This document shows positions 15,742 through 24,572 of a DNA stretch of 40,559 nucleotides, one piece after another. How positions within the stretch are numbered: the first letter of the stretch is position 1; each line of letters begins with the position of its first letter. Under the pieces are notes generated by a model that ran no database searches, was not told where the DNA came from, and worked only from the letters and a program-made list of their open reading frames with translations. The translations under genes and the position numbers were made by a program. Source of the stretch: Kiritimatiellia bacterium (lineage in GTDB: Bacteria; Verrucomicrobiota; Kiritimatiellia; RFP12; UBA1067); the NCBI GenBank assembly GCA_904502135.1, contig CAJGDE010000004.1, positions 1 to 40,559 of the forward strand, in the 5' to 3' direction.

Positions 15742-16641
15742 TCAAAATGAAAGATGGATTAAAACTGCCAATGATGCGACAAGGAATAGTCCAATAAGCG
15801 CCTCGGGAGTTTTCAAAAGCCTGAATCGCGCCATTATAGACTCAATGATCCCTACCGCGACACTTAAAAGGGCTACTGCAGAAAAGATAATAAGGGTATG
15901 ACTTAAACCGCATTCAAGCGTAGGCATAAACATCATAACGAGAAAGGCGCCAAGAAGTTCAAACTTTAGCGCCGCGGCATAAAGCGCAAAGGCAAGGTCG
16001 CTTCCGCCCACATCAAGGAGCATCGCCTCGTGAATCATCGTAAGCTCTAAGTGCGTTTCCGGGTCATCGAACGGGACGCGACAATTCTCAAGAAGAAAGA
16101 CGCCGAAAAAGGCAAGAAAGACGAGAATAAGACTTATCACATTCGCCTTCCATACCTCGGATGTAATCCCTAAAAGCGCGTGAGAAAGAGAAATGTCTTT
16201 CGTTAGAAGAACAAGAAAACCTAAGATTACAAAAATTATCGGCTCTGCAAAAACTGAAAACTGAATTTCGCGCGAAGCGCCCATACCTTCAAAGGCATTG
16301 CCTGAATCAAGCGCGCCGATTACTGTAAAAAACCTTCCGGCCGCCAAGATATAAAAGAAAAACGCCGCAGGAACGATTGACGCGAAAAGACTTGCGCCCG
16401 TCCAAGGGAAAATAATCGCAGCTGTGACTACCGCTCCAAGAGACGATGCCTGCGCGATATCAAAAAGCCAAGTCGAATGCTCTGGTCTCGGACACGACTT
16501 TCTTAAGAGTTTCGCGATGTCGACATAAAGCCTGAACAGCCCTGGTCCGCGGCGGGAAGCGAAGAAAGCCTTCGTCTGATTGACGATGCCGACAAATAAA
16601 GGCGCCAAAAGAATGGCAAGAATTATACTTAGAATATTCAT
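15742..16641 (-). CDS. Ehr-type complex membrane subunit (HyfC/NuoH-like)
   Basis: This 299-residue protein is the NuoH-like subunit at the interface of the membrane and peripheral arms. 'KAFFASRRGPGLFRLYVDIAKLLRKSCPRPEHS' (N-terminal loop), 'GMGASREIQFSVFAEP' and 'ENCRVPFDDPETHLELTMIHEAMLLD' are diagnostic. The ATG at 16641 overlaps the HyfB-like stop (ATGA), so I prefer it to longer in-frame starts that run back into the HyfB-like gene. In complex I this subunit forms part of the quinone site and the E-channel linking redox to ion pumping. All the expected acidic residues of the loop are present, arguing that coupling to an ion gradient is retained. Confidence 0.87.
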   Translation of the reverse strand: MNILSIILAILLAPLFVGIVNQTKAFFASRRGPGLFRLYVDIAKLLRKSCPRPEHSTWLFDIAQASSLGAVVTAAIIFPWTGASLFASIVPAAFFFYILAAGRFFTVIGALDSGNAFEGMGASREIQFSVFAEPIIFVILGFLVLLTKDISLSHALLGITSEVWKANVISLILVFLAFFGVFLLENCRVPFDDPETHLELTMIHEAMLLDVGGSDLAFALYAAALKFELLGAFLVMMFMPTLECGLSHTLIIFSAVALLSVAVGIIESIMARFRLLKTPEALIGLFLVASLAVLIHLSF

Positions 16642-18320
16642 GAGACAAGTGCGAATATAAGAAGTAAAATGAGCGCCACAAGGCCTACGAGTATGTAGAG
16701 ATGCAGCGAGCCGTTTTGAAGAAGATGCGCCCGCTGACAGAGACGCGCAATTTTTGTAAAGAGCGGCCTCCAAAGCGCGGTGAGAGCAAGATCATCCGTT
16801 TCAACGGCGATTGCCGCATCTGTCGGAGAAGCAGGCGACAACTTAAACGGCATTACGTGACGGCGCGACTTAAGATAAAAAATGAAAAAATCTGCGAGCG
16901 GCTGAGTAAAGGCCGTTGCCGTATAAGCCATCCGAGGAGTCGGCGCGTCATACCCGCAGTCCCAGACGGGCATGCGAGGCTTGGAAGCGCCTCTTTTGCA
17001 GACAAAGCGGCGAATAAAAATCAATGAAGCTGAAATGAAGACAAAGACGAGACCTAAAATAGCCGCTGTCATAAGAATTTGAGTTGCAAAGCCGCCTGTC
17101 ATCGAGTGAATGAAGATGACAGACCCCGGTATCATCGCAATTGAAAGAAGTGTTAAAAAGAGCATCGAAAGCCACATTCTTTTCGGCGTTTCAACCGCCT
17201 CTTGCGCCGATAGAGAACGCGGCTCACCTAAAAATATAGATCCTATCGCTTTTATGTAAGAAGGAACGGCTAAAGCCCCTGTAATCGACAAGGCAAGCGC
17301 GACAAGAAAGCCTGCCGCAACCAATACGCTATCGCCTGATTTAATCGCGAGGAATGCGCCAATATAAAGCGCGAGCTCACCGATAAAGGCGTTAAACGGA
17401 GGCAGGCCCGAAAGCGCAAAAGCGTTGATTGCAAAAATTGAGCCGGTAAACGGCATTCTCCTTAAAAGGCCGCCGAGACGATCTTGATCGAGCGTTCCTG
17501 TCTGGCGAAGGACTGAGCCTGCTGCAAGAAAGAGAGAGCCTTTTAAAAACGCATGATTTAGAATATGCGCCATCGCTGCGGCGAAGCAGAGTAAATGCGC
17601 TTCCCCTCCAACTTTCCTATTAAGAAAGAGAGCCGATAAGCCTATCCCCATTGCGACAACGCCCATATTTTCAACTGATGAAAACGCCAAGAGGCGTTTG
17701 ATGTTCGCCTGCGGCAACGCAAAAAGTATTCCCCCTACCGCTCCTACTGCACCGAAAACAAGGAATAACCACGGCGCAAAAGGAATATCTGAAAAGCCGC
17801 AAGAGCCAAAGTACTTAATGAGAGGCAAAAACCCTAACGGAATCATAGACGCTGACATGATGGCAGAAGCCGGCGCAGGCGATGCGGGATGAGCCTCAGG
17901 CAGCCACGAATGAAACGGCGGAAAGCCGATTTTAAGGGCACTTGCGACGAACGCGCAGGCAAACGCCGCAAAATACGCCTCAGGACGCGAGAGTAAAACG
18001 CCTGCAAGCATAAACGCGCACGCTCCCGCGTGACAGGCAAGAAGATAAATCCAAGTCGCTTTTTTTACGCTCTTTTCTTTCGATTCAAAGGCGACGAGCC
18101 CAGCAGACGAAAGTCCCATCGCCTCCCACGCAAGAAGAAAAGAGAGCTTTCCGCTTGAATAGACGACGGCAATCATTGAAAGCGCGGTCGCTATGAAAAA
18201 AAGCCAAAAGCGCAGCAGATGCCGCCGCGCCTCACCATGAATATAGGCCGTCGCATGAACTGCGGCGGCCATGAAAACTGCCATTATAGGTATGCAGAAT
18301 ATCTGATTTATTGACAACAT
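16638..18320 (-). CDS. Ehr-type complex antiporter-like subunit (HyfB/NuoL-like)
   Basis: This 560-residue membrane protein is a HyfB-like antiporter subunit. Key residues are Glu66 (FLLAWEAMGLSSAG), Lys130 (SALKIGFPPFHSWLPEAHPASPAPASA) and the Lys in 'ANIKRLLAFSSVENMG' and 'HAFLKGSLFLAAG'. The C-terminal part after about 440 has the HyfB-type motif 'PVWDCGYDAPTPRMAYTATAFTQP' and a final helix (GSLHLYILVGLVALILLLIFALVS). The ATG at 18320 is preferred over an in-frame start at 18392 because the promoter -10 lies between them. It is the first gene of the complex operon and overlaps the HyfC-like gene by 4 nt. Confidence 0.87.
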   Translation of the reverse strand: MLSINQIFCIPIMAVFMAAAVHATAYIHGEARRHLLRFWLFFIATALSMIAVVYSSGKLSFLLAWEAMGLSSAGLVAFESKEKSVKKATWIYLLACHAGACAFMLAGVLLSRPEAYFAAFACAFVASALKIGFPPFHSWLPEAHPASPAPASAIMSASMIPLGFLPLIKYFGSCGFSDIPFAPWLFLVFGAVGAVGGILFALPQANIKRLLAFSSVENMGVVAMGIGLSALFLNRKVGGEAHLLCFAAAMAHILNHAFLKGSLFLAAGSVLRQTGTLDQDRLGGLLRRMPFTGSIFAINAFALSGLPPFNAFIGELALYIGAFLAIKSGDSVLVAAGFLVALALSITGALAVPSYIKAIGSIFLGEPRSLSAQEAVETPKRMWLSMLFLTLLSIAMIPGSVIFIHSMTGGFATQILMTAAILGLVFVFISASLIFIRRFVCKRGASKPRMPVWDCGYDAPTPRMAYTATAFTQPLADFFIFYLKSRRHVMPFKLSPASPTDAAIAVETDDLALTALWRPLFTKIARLCQRAHLLQNGSLHLYILVGLVALILLLIFALVS

Positions 18321-18344
18321 AACAATTGCCCTTTGAGGGCGCAT

Positions 18345-18350
18345 ATTATA
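18345..18350 (-). promoter_or_regulatory. -10 box of the Ehr-type operon
   Basis: TGGTATAAT (extended -10, minus strand) lies 24 nt upstream of the HyfB-like ATG. The -35 region is weak. The downstream sequence ATGCGCCC is shared with the efflux promoter, and a short GCCC...GGGC inverted repeat (about 18331-18343) lies in the leader. Confidence 0.6.
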
Positions 18351-18396
18351 CCAAAAAATTAGTACGCCATTCGTTTTAAGGGCGAAAATCAAGCCC

Positions 18397-20517
18397 CTAT
18401 TTTTTAGGTGGGTTTATGTGATCGACAGGATTGCGAATCCATTCTGGATGATTCGCGCAGCCATCCGCCTCTTTCGGGAGCGTTTTTCGAAATTCGTTCA
18501 CGTAAAGCCCGCACTTCTTCATCACAAGCGGGCGTATAGAAAGCTTCTTCATTATCCCTTTATTCTTCGGGGTAAAGTCGCCTTCCTGAGGATTGACAAA
18601 ACCGATACTCGAAACAACAAGAGAATGTTCATCGAGACGCCACTTCTTCCGCCAATGCTCCTCCCATGATATACCGTCTCTGAAATTTGGATATTTAGCG
18701 TCATTTCCGATACAAATCCAATTCCAATCAAATGTATTTCGAGTGCAATCAGCCCCCTGTATCAATACATATATTTGACTTGGGCAATGCGGATAATACC
18801 AGATATTATGCACAAACTTGTTAGAATACGCCACCCCTTCCCTGAAATCGTCGACGCCTTCGGATTTCTTCGAAGAAAGATTCATCGCGTACGACCAGCG
18901 CAGAAGTTCTGGGCGGCCGGTCAGATAAAGAACGTTATTTGAAACGACTTGCGTATTATTGCCATCCACCTTAAACGCCATACCGCTTACACGCTCAATC
19001 ACATTGTCGTAGATGTAGCCGTGATTCGGGCCTGAATCAAAATATAGGCCATGGCTGTTGTTGTAAAACGAAAGCGGGCCGTAACCGGCGGCCTTCGCAA
19101 AACCTATCCCGTGAGAGATCCAGTTTCTGGCGGTAACCGTTTCTATCCCACCGTTGGAATTACACGTGTAGAACGCGCCGCCGTCTTCCGTCTCAAGCAT
19201 ATAATGGTGAACGCGGTTGTCGGTAAGTTCATGGTGGTTGCCTGTATGAAAGACCGCCCAGCCGGGAAGATCGTGAAATAGATTGTGCTTGATTTTATAG
19301 CCTTGTCCTTCCATGAATATTGCCGATGAAGAATGATCCAACATAGCAACATGATGAATATAACAATTCTCCACAAGATTCGGCTTCGTAATGCCTCCGC
19401 CGGTGATATGCACGGCCGACCCCGCGACATTGAAAATGTCGCTGTCTCTTAGTTCATTGTTATGTCCCCAGGCGAACTCTATCGTGCGATGTGCGCTAAA
19501 ATCATGAATGCTGCACCCTCTAATTGAAATGAACGAACACCCCTTGGTATCTACGGCCATGCGCCCTGCGCAAAGCTCAAAATTCTCAATCGACACGTTG
19601 TGGGCATTGTCCAACTTAAAAATCGCGCCAGTCGTCGGTATTGTAACAAGAGACTTGTTCGGGTCTTTGCCCTTAGGCGCAATAAAATAAACTTTCTCAC
19701 CCTTCAGATCATGATACCACTCGCCGAAATCATCAAGTTCCTCGCGAAAACCGCTAAGGATATACGTATCTCCCGGACGAGGAACATCGCAGATATTTTT
19801 GGCGAACTTCAATCTTTTCCCCGCGCGATCCAGATCAGCTATGCGCACATACGACGAACCATAGCGCTGCCTTGGAAATATCACGATGCGCCCTTCCGTA
19901 GGAACAGCCCAGTTATGCCAATCTTTGTCACCTACAAGCATCTCGGATCTCGAACCTGCAGGCTCTTCTTTGGGGAAGTGATACATGCTTATCCATCGGC
20001 CCGGCACATACGCCCAGCCGCCAGAATACGGAAGTTTTGGATTTATATTCGGATACCGCGCAAGAGTCATCATCTTGCCATCCATGAAAAGCGCGTCCAA
20101 TTGATCGGCGAGTTTAAACCCTGAGACATCAGCCTCCCAGACGACCAAGCGAGATTTTGACTTGTTTTTGACTTTAACCCATTTTTTGATGGGTCTACTG
20201 CCGAAAAGCCTTACTCGCTGCCCATTAGCGCCTCGGATGATCAGCCTTCCGGCATCGCGAGGCTGCAAAACCGAATCTATCATTATGGGCTTGGCGAGAG
20301 CAAGGCCCTTGCGGGCGAACTCAAGAACGATATCCGCTTTATCGTCACGCCCGCGCAGTTGCGCTACACGTTCAAGCGCCTCGGCGATCGACACACCGTT
20401 TGTAAGCTGAACAATATTTTCACGCGATGCAAGAGCTCTTTCGGCAGCGCTTAAAGGAAAAGACGCCGCCGCCGTAAATAGAGCAAATACGAGCGCAAAA
20501 AATCTTCGCTTTGTCAC
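18397..20517 (-). CDS. Secreted right-handed beta-helix protein
   Basis: This 706-residue protein starts with GTG at 20517, with AGAGGAAG as ribosome site inside the preceding gene's end. A signal peptide (residues 1-24, RRFFALVFALFTAAASFPLSAA) is followed by an N-terminal beta domain and, from about 280, many short repeats of the parallel beta-helix type ('NCYIHHVAMLDHSSSAIFMEG', 'HNLFHDLPGWAVFHTGNHHELTDNRVHHYMLETEDGGAFYT'). This fold is used by pectate lyases, polygalacturonases and GH141-like glycosidases; the large size and N-terminal domain resemble the last. No catalytic residue can be assigned with confidence. It is the last gene of the carbohydrate cluster, directly after the TIM-barrel protein, and probably acts on plant or host polysaccharide outside the cytoplasm. 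Confidence 0.78.
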   Translation of the reverse strand: MTKRRFFALVFALFTAAASFPLSAAERALASRENIVQLTNGVSIAEALERVAQLRGRDDKADIVLEFARKGLALAKPIMIDSVLQPRDAGRLIIRGANGQRVRLFGSRPIKKWVKVKNKSKSRLVVWEADVSGFKLADQLDALFMDGKMMTLARYPNINPKLPYSGGWAYVPGRWISMYHFPKEEPAGSRSEMLVGDKDWHNWAVPTEGRIVIFPRQRYGSSYVRIADLDRAGKRLKFAKNICDVPRPGDTYILSGFREELDDFGEWYHDLKGEKVYFIAPKGKDPNKSLVTIPTTGAIFKLDNAHNVSIENFELCAGRMAVDTKGCSFISIRGCSIHDFSAHRTIEFAWGHNNELRDSDIFNVAGSAVHITGGGITKPNLVENCYIHHVAMLDHSSSAIFMEGQGYKIKHNLFHDLPGWAVFHTGNHHELTDNRVHHYMLETEDGGAFYTCNSNGGIETVTARNWISHGIGFAKAAGYGPLSFYNNSHGLYFDSGPNHGYIYDNVIERVSGMAFKVDGNNTQVVSNNVLYLTGRPELLRWSYAMNLSSKKSEGVDDFREGVAYSNKFVHNIWYYPHCPSQIYVLIQGADCTRNTFDWNWICIGNDAKYPNFRDGISWEEHWRKKWRLDEHSLVVSSIGFVNPQEGDFTPKNKGIMKKLSIRPLVMKKCGLYVNEFRKTLPKEADGCANHPEWIRNPVDHINPPKK

Positions 20518-20518
20518 G

Positions 20519-22207
20519 TTACTTCCTCTTGATCGGAATGGTTATGGACTGGACGGTATTTGAGCTTATCGGCAAAAAGCCTTTATCGCCCGACATCGCT
20601 TTGATTTTCTCTTCCCTTATAATCCAAAGCGGTCTTTCGCCGGGAATAAGATGTGCATACAAGTACTTCTCCGGAATCGTCACCGATTTAATCCGGGGCT
20701 CACCTGCGAACTCAAACCCGCTAAGTTCAATAGGCATATCCATTTTTTTGTTGAATGTGTTGACCATCAGAACAGACAATGAAGTCTTATCCGCATTCAT
20801 TGTCGTAACCCACTCGACATTTCCCATAAGCTTGGGCCATTTCGACTTAGGCTGATTCAAGGCCTCCGCACGCATCTGGGAAGTCGATGAGCCGTAATAA
20901 AGAGCACTTGCCCAAATAACAACGTCCTTACCCTGCTTTTCGCAATTGCCGTGACTGAGAATGAGCGGGTGTTTTTTCACAGCTTCAGTATAAATGTTAA
21001 ATACAGGCGCCGAAGGTCCAGGCTCTATGCGGGGCTTTCCGTCATAATCGATATCGACATAATCGCGGTTGGCGGGATTCCACTGAACAAGCCAATAGCC
21101 GTTTACGGCAATCGACAAGCCTCCCGCAAGCGTACCTAAGTTATGCAGCGAAATGCCATCCACATTCGGCTGCGCAAGACACGATAAAAGATAGTGCCCC
21201 TTCCAAAGCGACGATTGAAATGTCTGATGGCAACGGTTATCCTCGTCGGCTCGCTCACGCCACTCCGTTATCCACACGCGCTTATCCGCGATCTCCGGGA
21301 AAACTTTGGCGAAATTCTTAATACGCTGAAAGCCGCTCGCGCTGCAACCATACGCTCCATCGCCGCCGTAGAAGTGGTAGATGACATGGCTTACATTGTG
21401 AATCTGATTTGAAAGAGCGACGATAAAGCGGCCCGACCACTGATTAAGCCTGCTAAAAGAAAACTCCCCGCCGCCTTGAACCCAATCAAGGCCCGTTGCG
21501 CGGGCGCGAACTGCCGCAATATCTGGGTCGTTCGGGCGATACTCGGCGATGGGAATGCCGATCTTGACATCAGGCCAGATTCGCTTCATTTCAGGAATGA
21601 TCTTGCTCCAGCGCTCGCCGTACTGCTCAGGATTATTTCCCCAATACGCCTCATTTCCGCATTCAAAGCCCGCTACGCACTCTTTATAGCCGTTGTCGAC
21701 GATCCATTGAAGATAATCGCAGATGACTTTTTTCACGCTCTCAATATCATTAACTCGGGTGCCCTTTTCGACATCATCAAAAACGCCGTAATTTTCAAGA
21801 CACAATATCGCCTTCATGCCGTTTTCTTTCCAGAAAGAAAAGTATGCGTGGGGATCTATCTGCGGCAGGAATTTATAACGTTTCTGCATCGCGGCGCGAT
21901 CTTTCGTCTTCACCCAGGCCATGCCGCGCTGCCACAAATCATTCGCGCTCCACGGGCGCACCACCCAGGCACCCGCTTCACGGATGAGTCTTGCGGACTC
22001 GACACGATTGGAAATGTAAAACCACTCCGCAACAAGAGTTGACGTTTCGAGCATTGCGCCCGCATACCCCAAATCCGGAGCGCTCGTTGAGTCGCGCATA
22101 TCCTTAATCGGCGTAATCTGCGCGTCAACCTTAATAGGCTGAGGCCAAGACGCGCCGTACAGCGAAAAAGCGCAAAGAATCAAACCGAAGAAAATCTTAA
22201 CACTCAT
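20519..22207 (-). CDS. Secreted glycoside-hydrolase-like protein (clan GH-A type)
   Basis: This 562-residue protein is counted from the ATG at 22207, which has the GAGGGGG ribosome site at a good distance; longer in-frame starts reach into the preceding gene. Residues 1-19 are a signal peptide (VKIFFGLILCAFSLYGA). The body looks like a (beta/alpha)8 barrel with the two catalytic Glu expected of clan GH-A: Glu186 preceded by Asn (FECGNEAYWG) and Glu315 (VWITEWRER). A C-terminal beta domain follows from about 400 ('VEWVTTMNADKTSLSVLMVNTFNKKMDMPIELSGF'). Arabinofuranosidase- or xylosidase-like families (GH39, GH51) are the nearest analogy I can offer; the substrate is unknown. It sits between a small secreted beta protein and the beta-helix protein. 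Confidence 0.78.
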   Translation of the reverse strand: MSVKIFFGLILCAFSLYGASWPQPIKVDAQITPIKDMRDSTSAPDLGYAGAMLETSTLVAEWFYISNRVESARLIREAGAWVVRPWSANDLWQRGMAWVKTKDRAAMQKRYKFLPQIDPHAYFSFWKENGMKAILCLENYGVFDDVEKGTRVNDIESVKKVICDYLQWIVDNGYKECVAGFECGNEAYWGNNPEQYGERWSKIIPEMKRIWPDVKIGIPIAEYRPNDPDIAAVRARATGLDWVQGGGEFSFSRLNQWSGRFIVALSNQIHNVSHVIYHFYGGDGAYGCSASGFQRIKNFAKVFPEIADKRVWITEWRERADEDNRCHQTFQSSLWKGHYLLSCLAQPNVDGISLHNLGTLAGGLSIAVNGYWLVQWNPANRDYVDIDYDGKPRIEPGPSAPVFNIYTEAVKKHPLILSHGNCEKQGKDVVIWASALYYGSSTSQMRAEALNQPKSKWPKLMGNVEWVTTMNADKTSLSVLMVNTFNKKMDMPIELSGFEFAGEPRIKSVTIPEKYLYAHLIPGERPLWIIREEKIKAMSGDKGFLPISSNTVQSITIPIKRK

Positions 22208-22218
22208 CTTCATCCCCC

Positions 22219-22803
22219 TCATCTCAAGATTATTGTAATTGTCTGCACGGTATTGGCCGGCACTTCCACAGTCCACGGGTATACGTCAGAAGCCCTTGGA
22301 GGCTGCCATGCAGCGGTAGTCCAGCTCTTGCCTCCGTCTTCACTGTAAACCCGGCGATAAACAGGTTCATACATTTTCCCTCGGACAAGTTCAATATTGC
22401 CGGTAAAAGACTCATTCTTGCGGTTCACGATCATAAGAACGTATGACTTGCGTGATTTATTTGTTCTTATCGCATACTCAACGTCTTTATCGACCACCTG
22501 TATCGCATCACCTTCGACACCGGTTTCATCCAAATCCCCAAGCGGATCATCATCGACCTCAGCTTTAACCTGCTTCGTTGCCAACGCCGCATAAGCGTGA
22601 TCCAGATAATGGGGGTGCGTGACTTTAGCGAGCCTGAAATACCTCTCGGCGGCCTTTTCAGAACCTTTAGGCAATTTCAAGGCGACCTCTTCAACTTCAC
22701 CTTTAAGATCGAGATCGACTTTTATCTTAAACGACTCGGCGTAAAGCTGAAGAGCGGAGAAAGAAAAAATGACGATAAAAAACAGAAGTATTTTTTTATT
22801 CAT
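22219..22803 (-). CDS. Small secreted protein resembling a GH C-terminal beta domain
   Basis: This 194-residue protein starts at an ATG with a GAGGAG site 8 nt upstream. It has a signal peptide (KILLFFIVIFSFSALQLYA), then a charged N-terminal part (residues 24-90, with a helix-like 'GSEKAAERYFRLAKVTHPHYLDHAYAAL') and a beta-rich C-terminal part ('SYVLMIVNRKNESFTGNIELVRGKMYEPVYRRVYSEDGGKSW', 'VEVPANTVQTITIILR'). The end is very similar in form to the end of the next protein (SNTVQSITIPIKR). No catalytic module is visible. It may be a carbohydrate-binding or accessory domain, or the surviving C-terminus of a lost glycoside hydrolase. I do not recognise the family. Confidence 0.6.
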   Translation of the reverse strand: MNKKILLFFIVIFSFSALQLYAESFKIKVDLDLKGEVEEVALKLPKGSEKAAERYFRLAKVTHPHYLDHAYAALATKQVKAEVDDDPLGDLDETGVEGDAIQVVDKDVEYAIRTNKSRKSYVLMIVNRKNESFTGNIELVRGKMYEPVYRRVYSEDGGKSWTTAAWQPPRASDVYPWTVEVPANTVQTITIILR

Positions 22804-22814
22804 GCACTTGCTCC

Positions 22815-24572
22815 TCATTTATTAAAACCTTTGGTTAAAAGAAAATCCCAAACGCGATCGAGCCAGGTGGCGCTGCCCGTTCCGTCCGAGGCGACGAACT
22901 GGAAACAGTGACCTCTCTTAGCGAGCGTATGCAGATCACACTGAACACCCATGCGGCGAAGCCTCTCCCACGTCTTTACGGAATTCATTGCAGCCCATCC
23001 GTCAGCATCGCCATGAAGGAAGCACATGGCAGGCGTATTAACGTCAAAGAGAAATTCTTCGACATGTACGGCGCTGTCATCATTGCCGCCTGTCGTATTC
23101 GGACATTCTGAGCCGTCGGTAAGAGCGTATGCAGGATATATGGGGCATGCCCATTGGACGCGGCAAGAAGTAGTTCTATCGATATTATCTACCGGAGCGT
23201 ACGCGTTATATGTTGAACTGAGCGACACCATAAGAGTTAAATGTCCGCCGGCGGAAAAACCCATCGCGCCGATACGCTCAGGGTCAAGCCCTCGCGCCGG
23301 AGCCGAAGAGCGAACGAGCCTAACGGCGCGCTGCGCATCAATCCAAGCGACATGATGCTTCGCAAAACCCTTCGGCGGGCGTGGGACGCGGTAATTCACG
23401 ACAACGGCCGTCATACCCTTTTTGTTAAGGTACTCGGCTGCCGGCAACCCTTCGCCGGAAGCGTTACAATGGAAATATCCGCCCCCCGGGAAAATGATCT
23501 GGATAGCCTTTGTTTTAAGTTCCTTCGGGACATACCATGTAAGATACGGAGCGTTCGTATGGATCGAAAACGCCGACGGCATTTTCACGCCAGACCAAAG
23601 ATCGACACGCTCGGTGCGCTCTGTAAATTGACCGGTGTAAATGCGTCTCTCGGTGGCTTTCCCAAGTTTTCCGTCAAAATTAAGCTGGCGCATAAACTCA
23701 ACGGCTCTCTCAAGACCATAAGCGCCATGCCCCTTATCGGAATACAAATGAAGTTCTGCAGGCACTTTCATCTTACGAAGGGCACGATAGCAAAGAGTCG
23801 AGCCGTTGGGCGTATAAGGGTCTTTGCCGCCGTGATGAAAACTGATAGGGCAGGTCTTTGCGTCAAAAGCGAACTTCGAGCTCACCTTTAAACTATCAAG
23901 AAAAAGCGTTCCGTCCTCTGGTCTTGCTATTCCAGAAGATGCAGTGAGTGTATTGTAAGCCGGAGCTTTACAGATCGCCAGATTAATATGACACGGCAGA
24001 TCATCAAGAGAATCGACCTTCTCATACGAAGGCGTTAACGCGCTCGTAGCGAGCATCGTCGTCAAATGACCGCCCGCAGACATTCCGATAGCGCCAATTC
24101 TCTCTGGGTCAAATCCATATTCCTTGGCTTTAGAACGTACAAGTCTGACAGCTCTCTGACCGTCCTGCCAAGCGCTCAAATGACAATCCTTGCCCTTTGC
24201 ACGAGGAGTCCTATACACAAGATTAACGCAGTGATAACCAAGCTCCAGAAAACGCTTAGGCCATTTTCTTCTAACAAGCCCTACGTCGCAACAACACTCG
24301 TATGAACCGCCAGAAATAAGAATCATACACGCGCCGTTAGGCTTCTCGGGCGCCTTGTACCATTCAACGAAAGGCATTCTATGTTCGCTACGGACAAAAT
24401 CCTTCTTGACCATCTCATCGGTCATCGCCGCTATCTGATGCGCCTGAAAGTCAGGAATCCTTTCGAGCGAAGGCCATAGATTTTCGCGCAAGACCACGCT
24501 TGCATCGTCTGTTGCCGCAATCAAAGCCGACGATAGCATGACCGCAGCAAGGAGTATCATTTTCTTTATCAT
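22815..24572 (-). CDS. Secreted tandem alpha/beta-hydrolase (carbohydrate-esterase-like)
   Basis: This 585-residue protein carries two full alpha/beta-hydrolase domains behind a signal peptide (residues 1-20). Domain 1 (about 30-295) has the nucleophile Ser165 in GMSAGGH, Asp251 (GGKDPYT) and His282 (GHG). Domain 2 (about 310-583) has Ser440 in GFSAGGH, with 'HGDADGW' and 'KRGHCFQF' supplying Asp and His. Both triads seem intact. The oxyanion-hole motif is ISGGSY in domain 1 and FPGGGYFH in domain 2. Relatives include xylan and pectin acetyl or feruloyl esterases (BD-FAE-like). It overlaps the TPR lipoprotein stop by 4 nt and precedes the secreted beta proteins. Removing acyl groups from polysaccharide before glycosidase action is a plausible role. 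Confidence 0.82.
   Translation of the reverse strand: MIKKMILLAAVMLSSALIAATDDASVVLRENLWPSLERIPDFQAHQIAAMTDEMVKKDFVRSEHRMPFVEWYKAPEKPNGACMILISGGSYECCCDVGLVRRKWPKRFLELGYHCVNLVYRTPRAKGKDCHLSAWQDGQRAVRLVRSKAKEYGFDPERIGAIGMSAGGHLTTMLATSALTPSYEKVDSLDDLPCHINLAICKAPAYNTLTASSGIARPEDGTLFLDSLKVSSKFAFDAKTCPISFHHGGKDPYTPNGSTLCYRALRKMKVPAELHLYSDKGHGAYGLERAVEFMRQLNFDGKLGKATERRIYTGQFTERTERVDLWSGVKMPSAFSIHTNAPYLTWYVPKELKTKAIQIIFPGGGYFHCNASGEGLPAAEYLNKKGMTAVVVNYRVPRPPKGFAKHHVAWIDAQRAVRLVRSSAPARGLDPERIGAMGFSAGGHLTLMVSLSSTYNAYAPVDNIDRTTSCRVQWACPIYPAYALTDGSECPNTTGGNDDSAVHVEEFLFDVNTPAMCFLHGDADGWAAMNSVKTWERLRRMGVQCDLHTLAKRGHCFQFVASDGTGSATWLDRVWDFLLTKGFNK

Noticed and set aside
11928..18320. Functional Ech/Hyf [NiFe]-hydrogenase
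   Set aside because: The nickel ligands are missing in the large subunit (CAGD and NLSYCGTDR), so H2 turnover is not expected.
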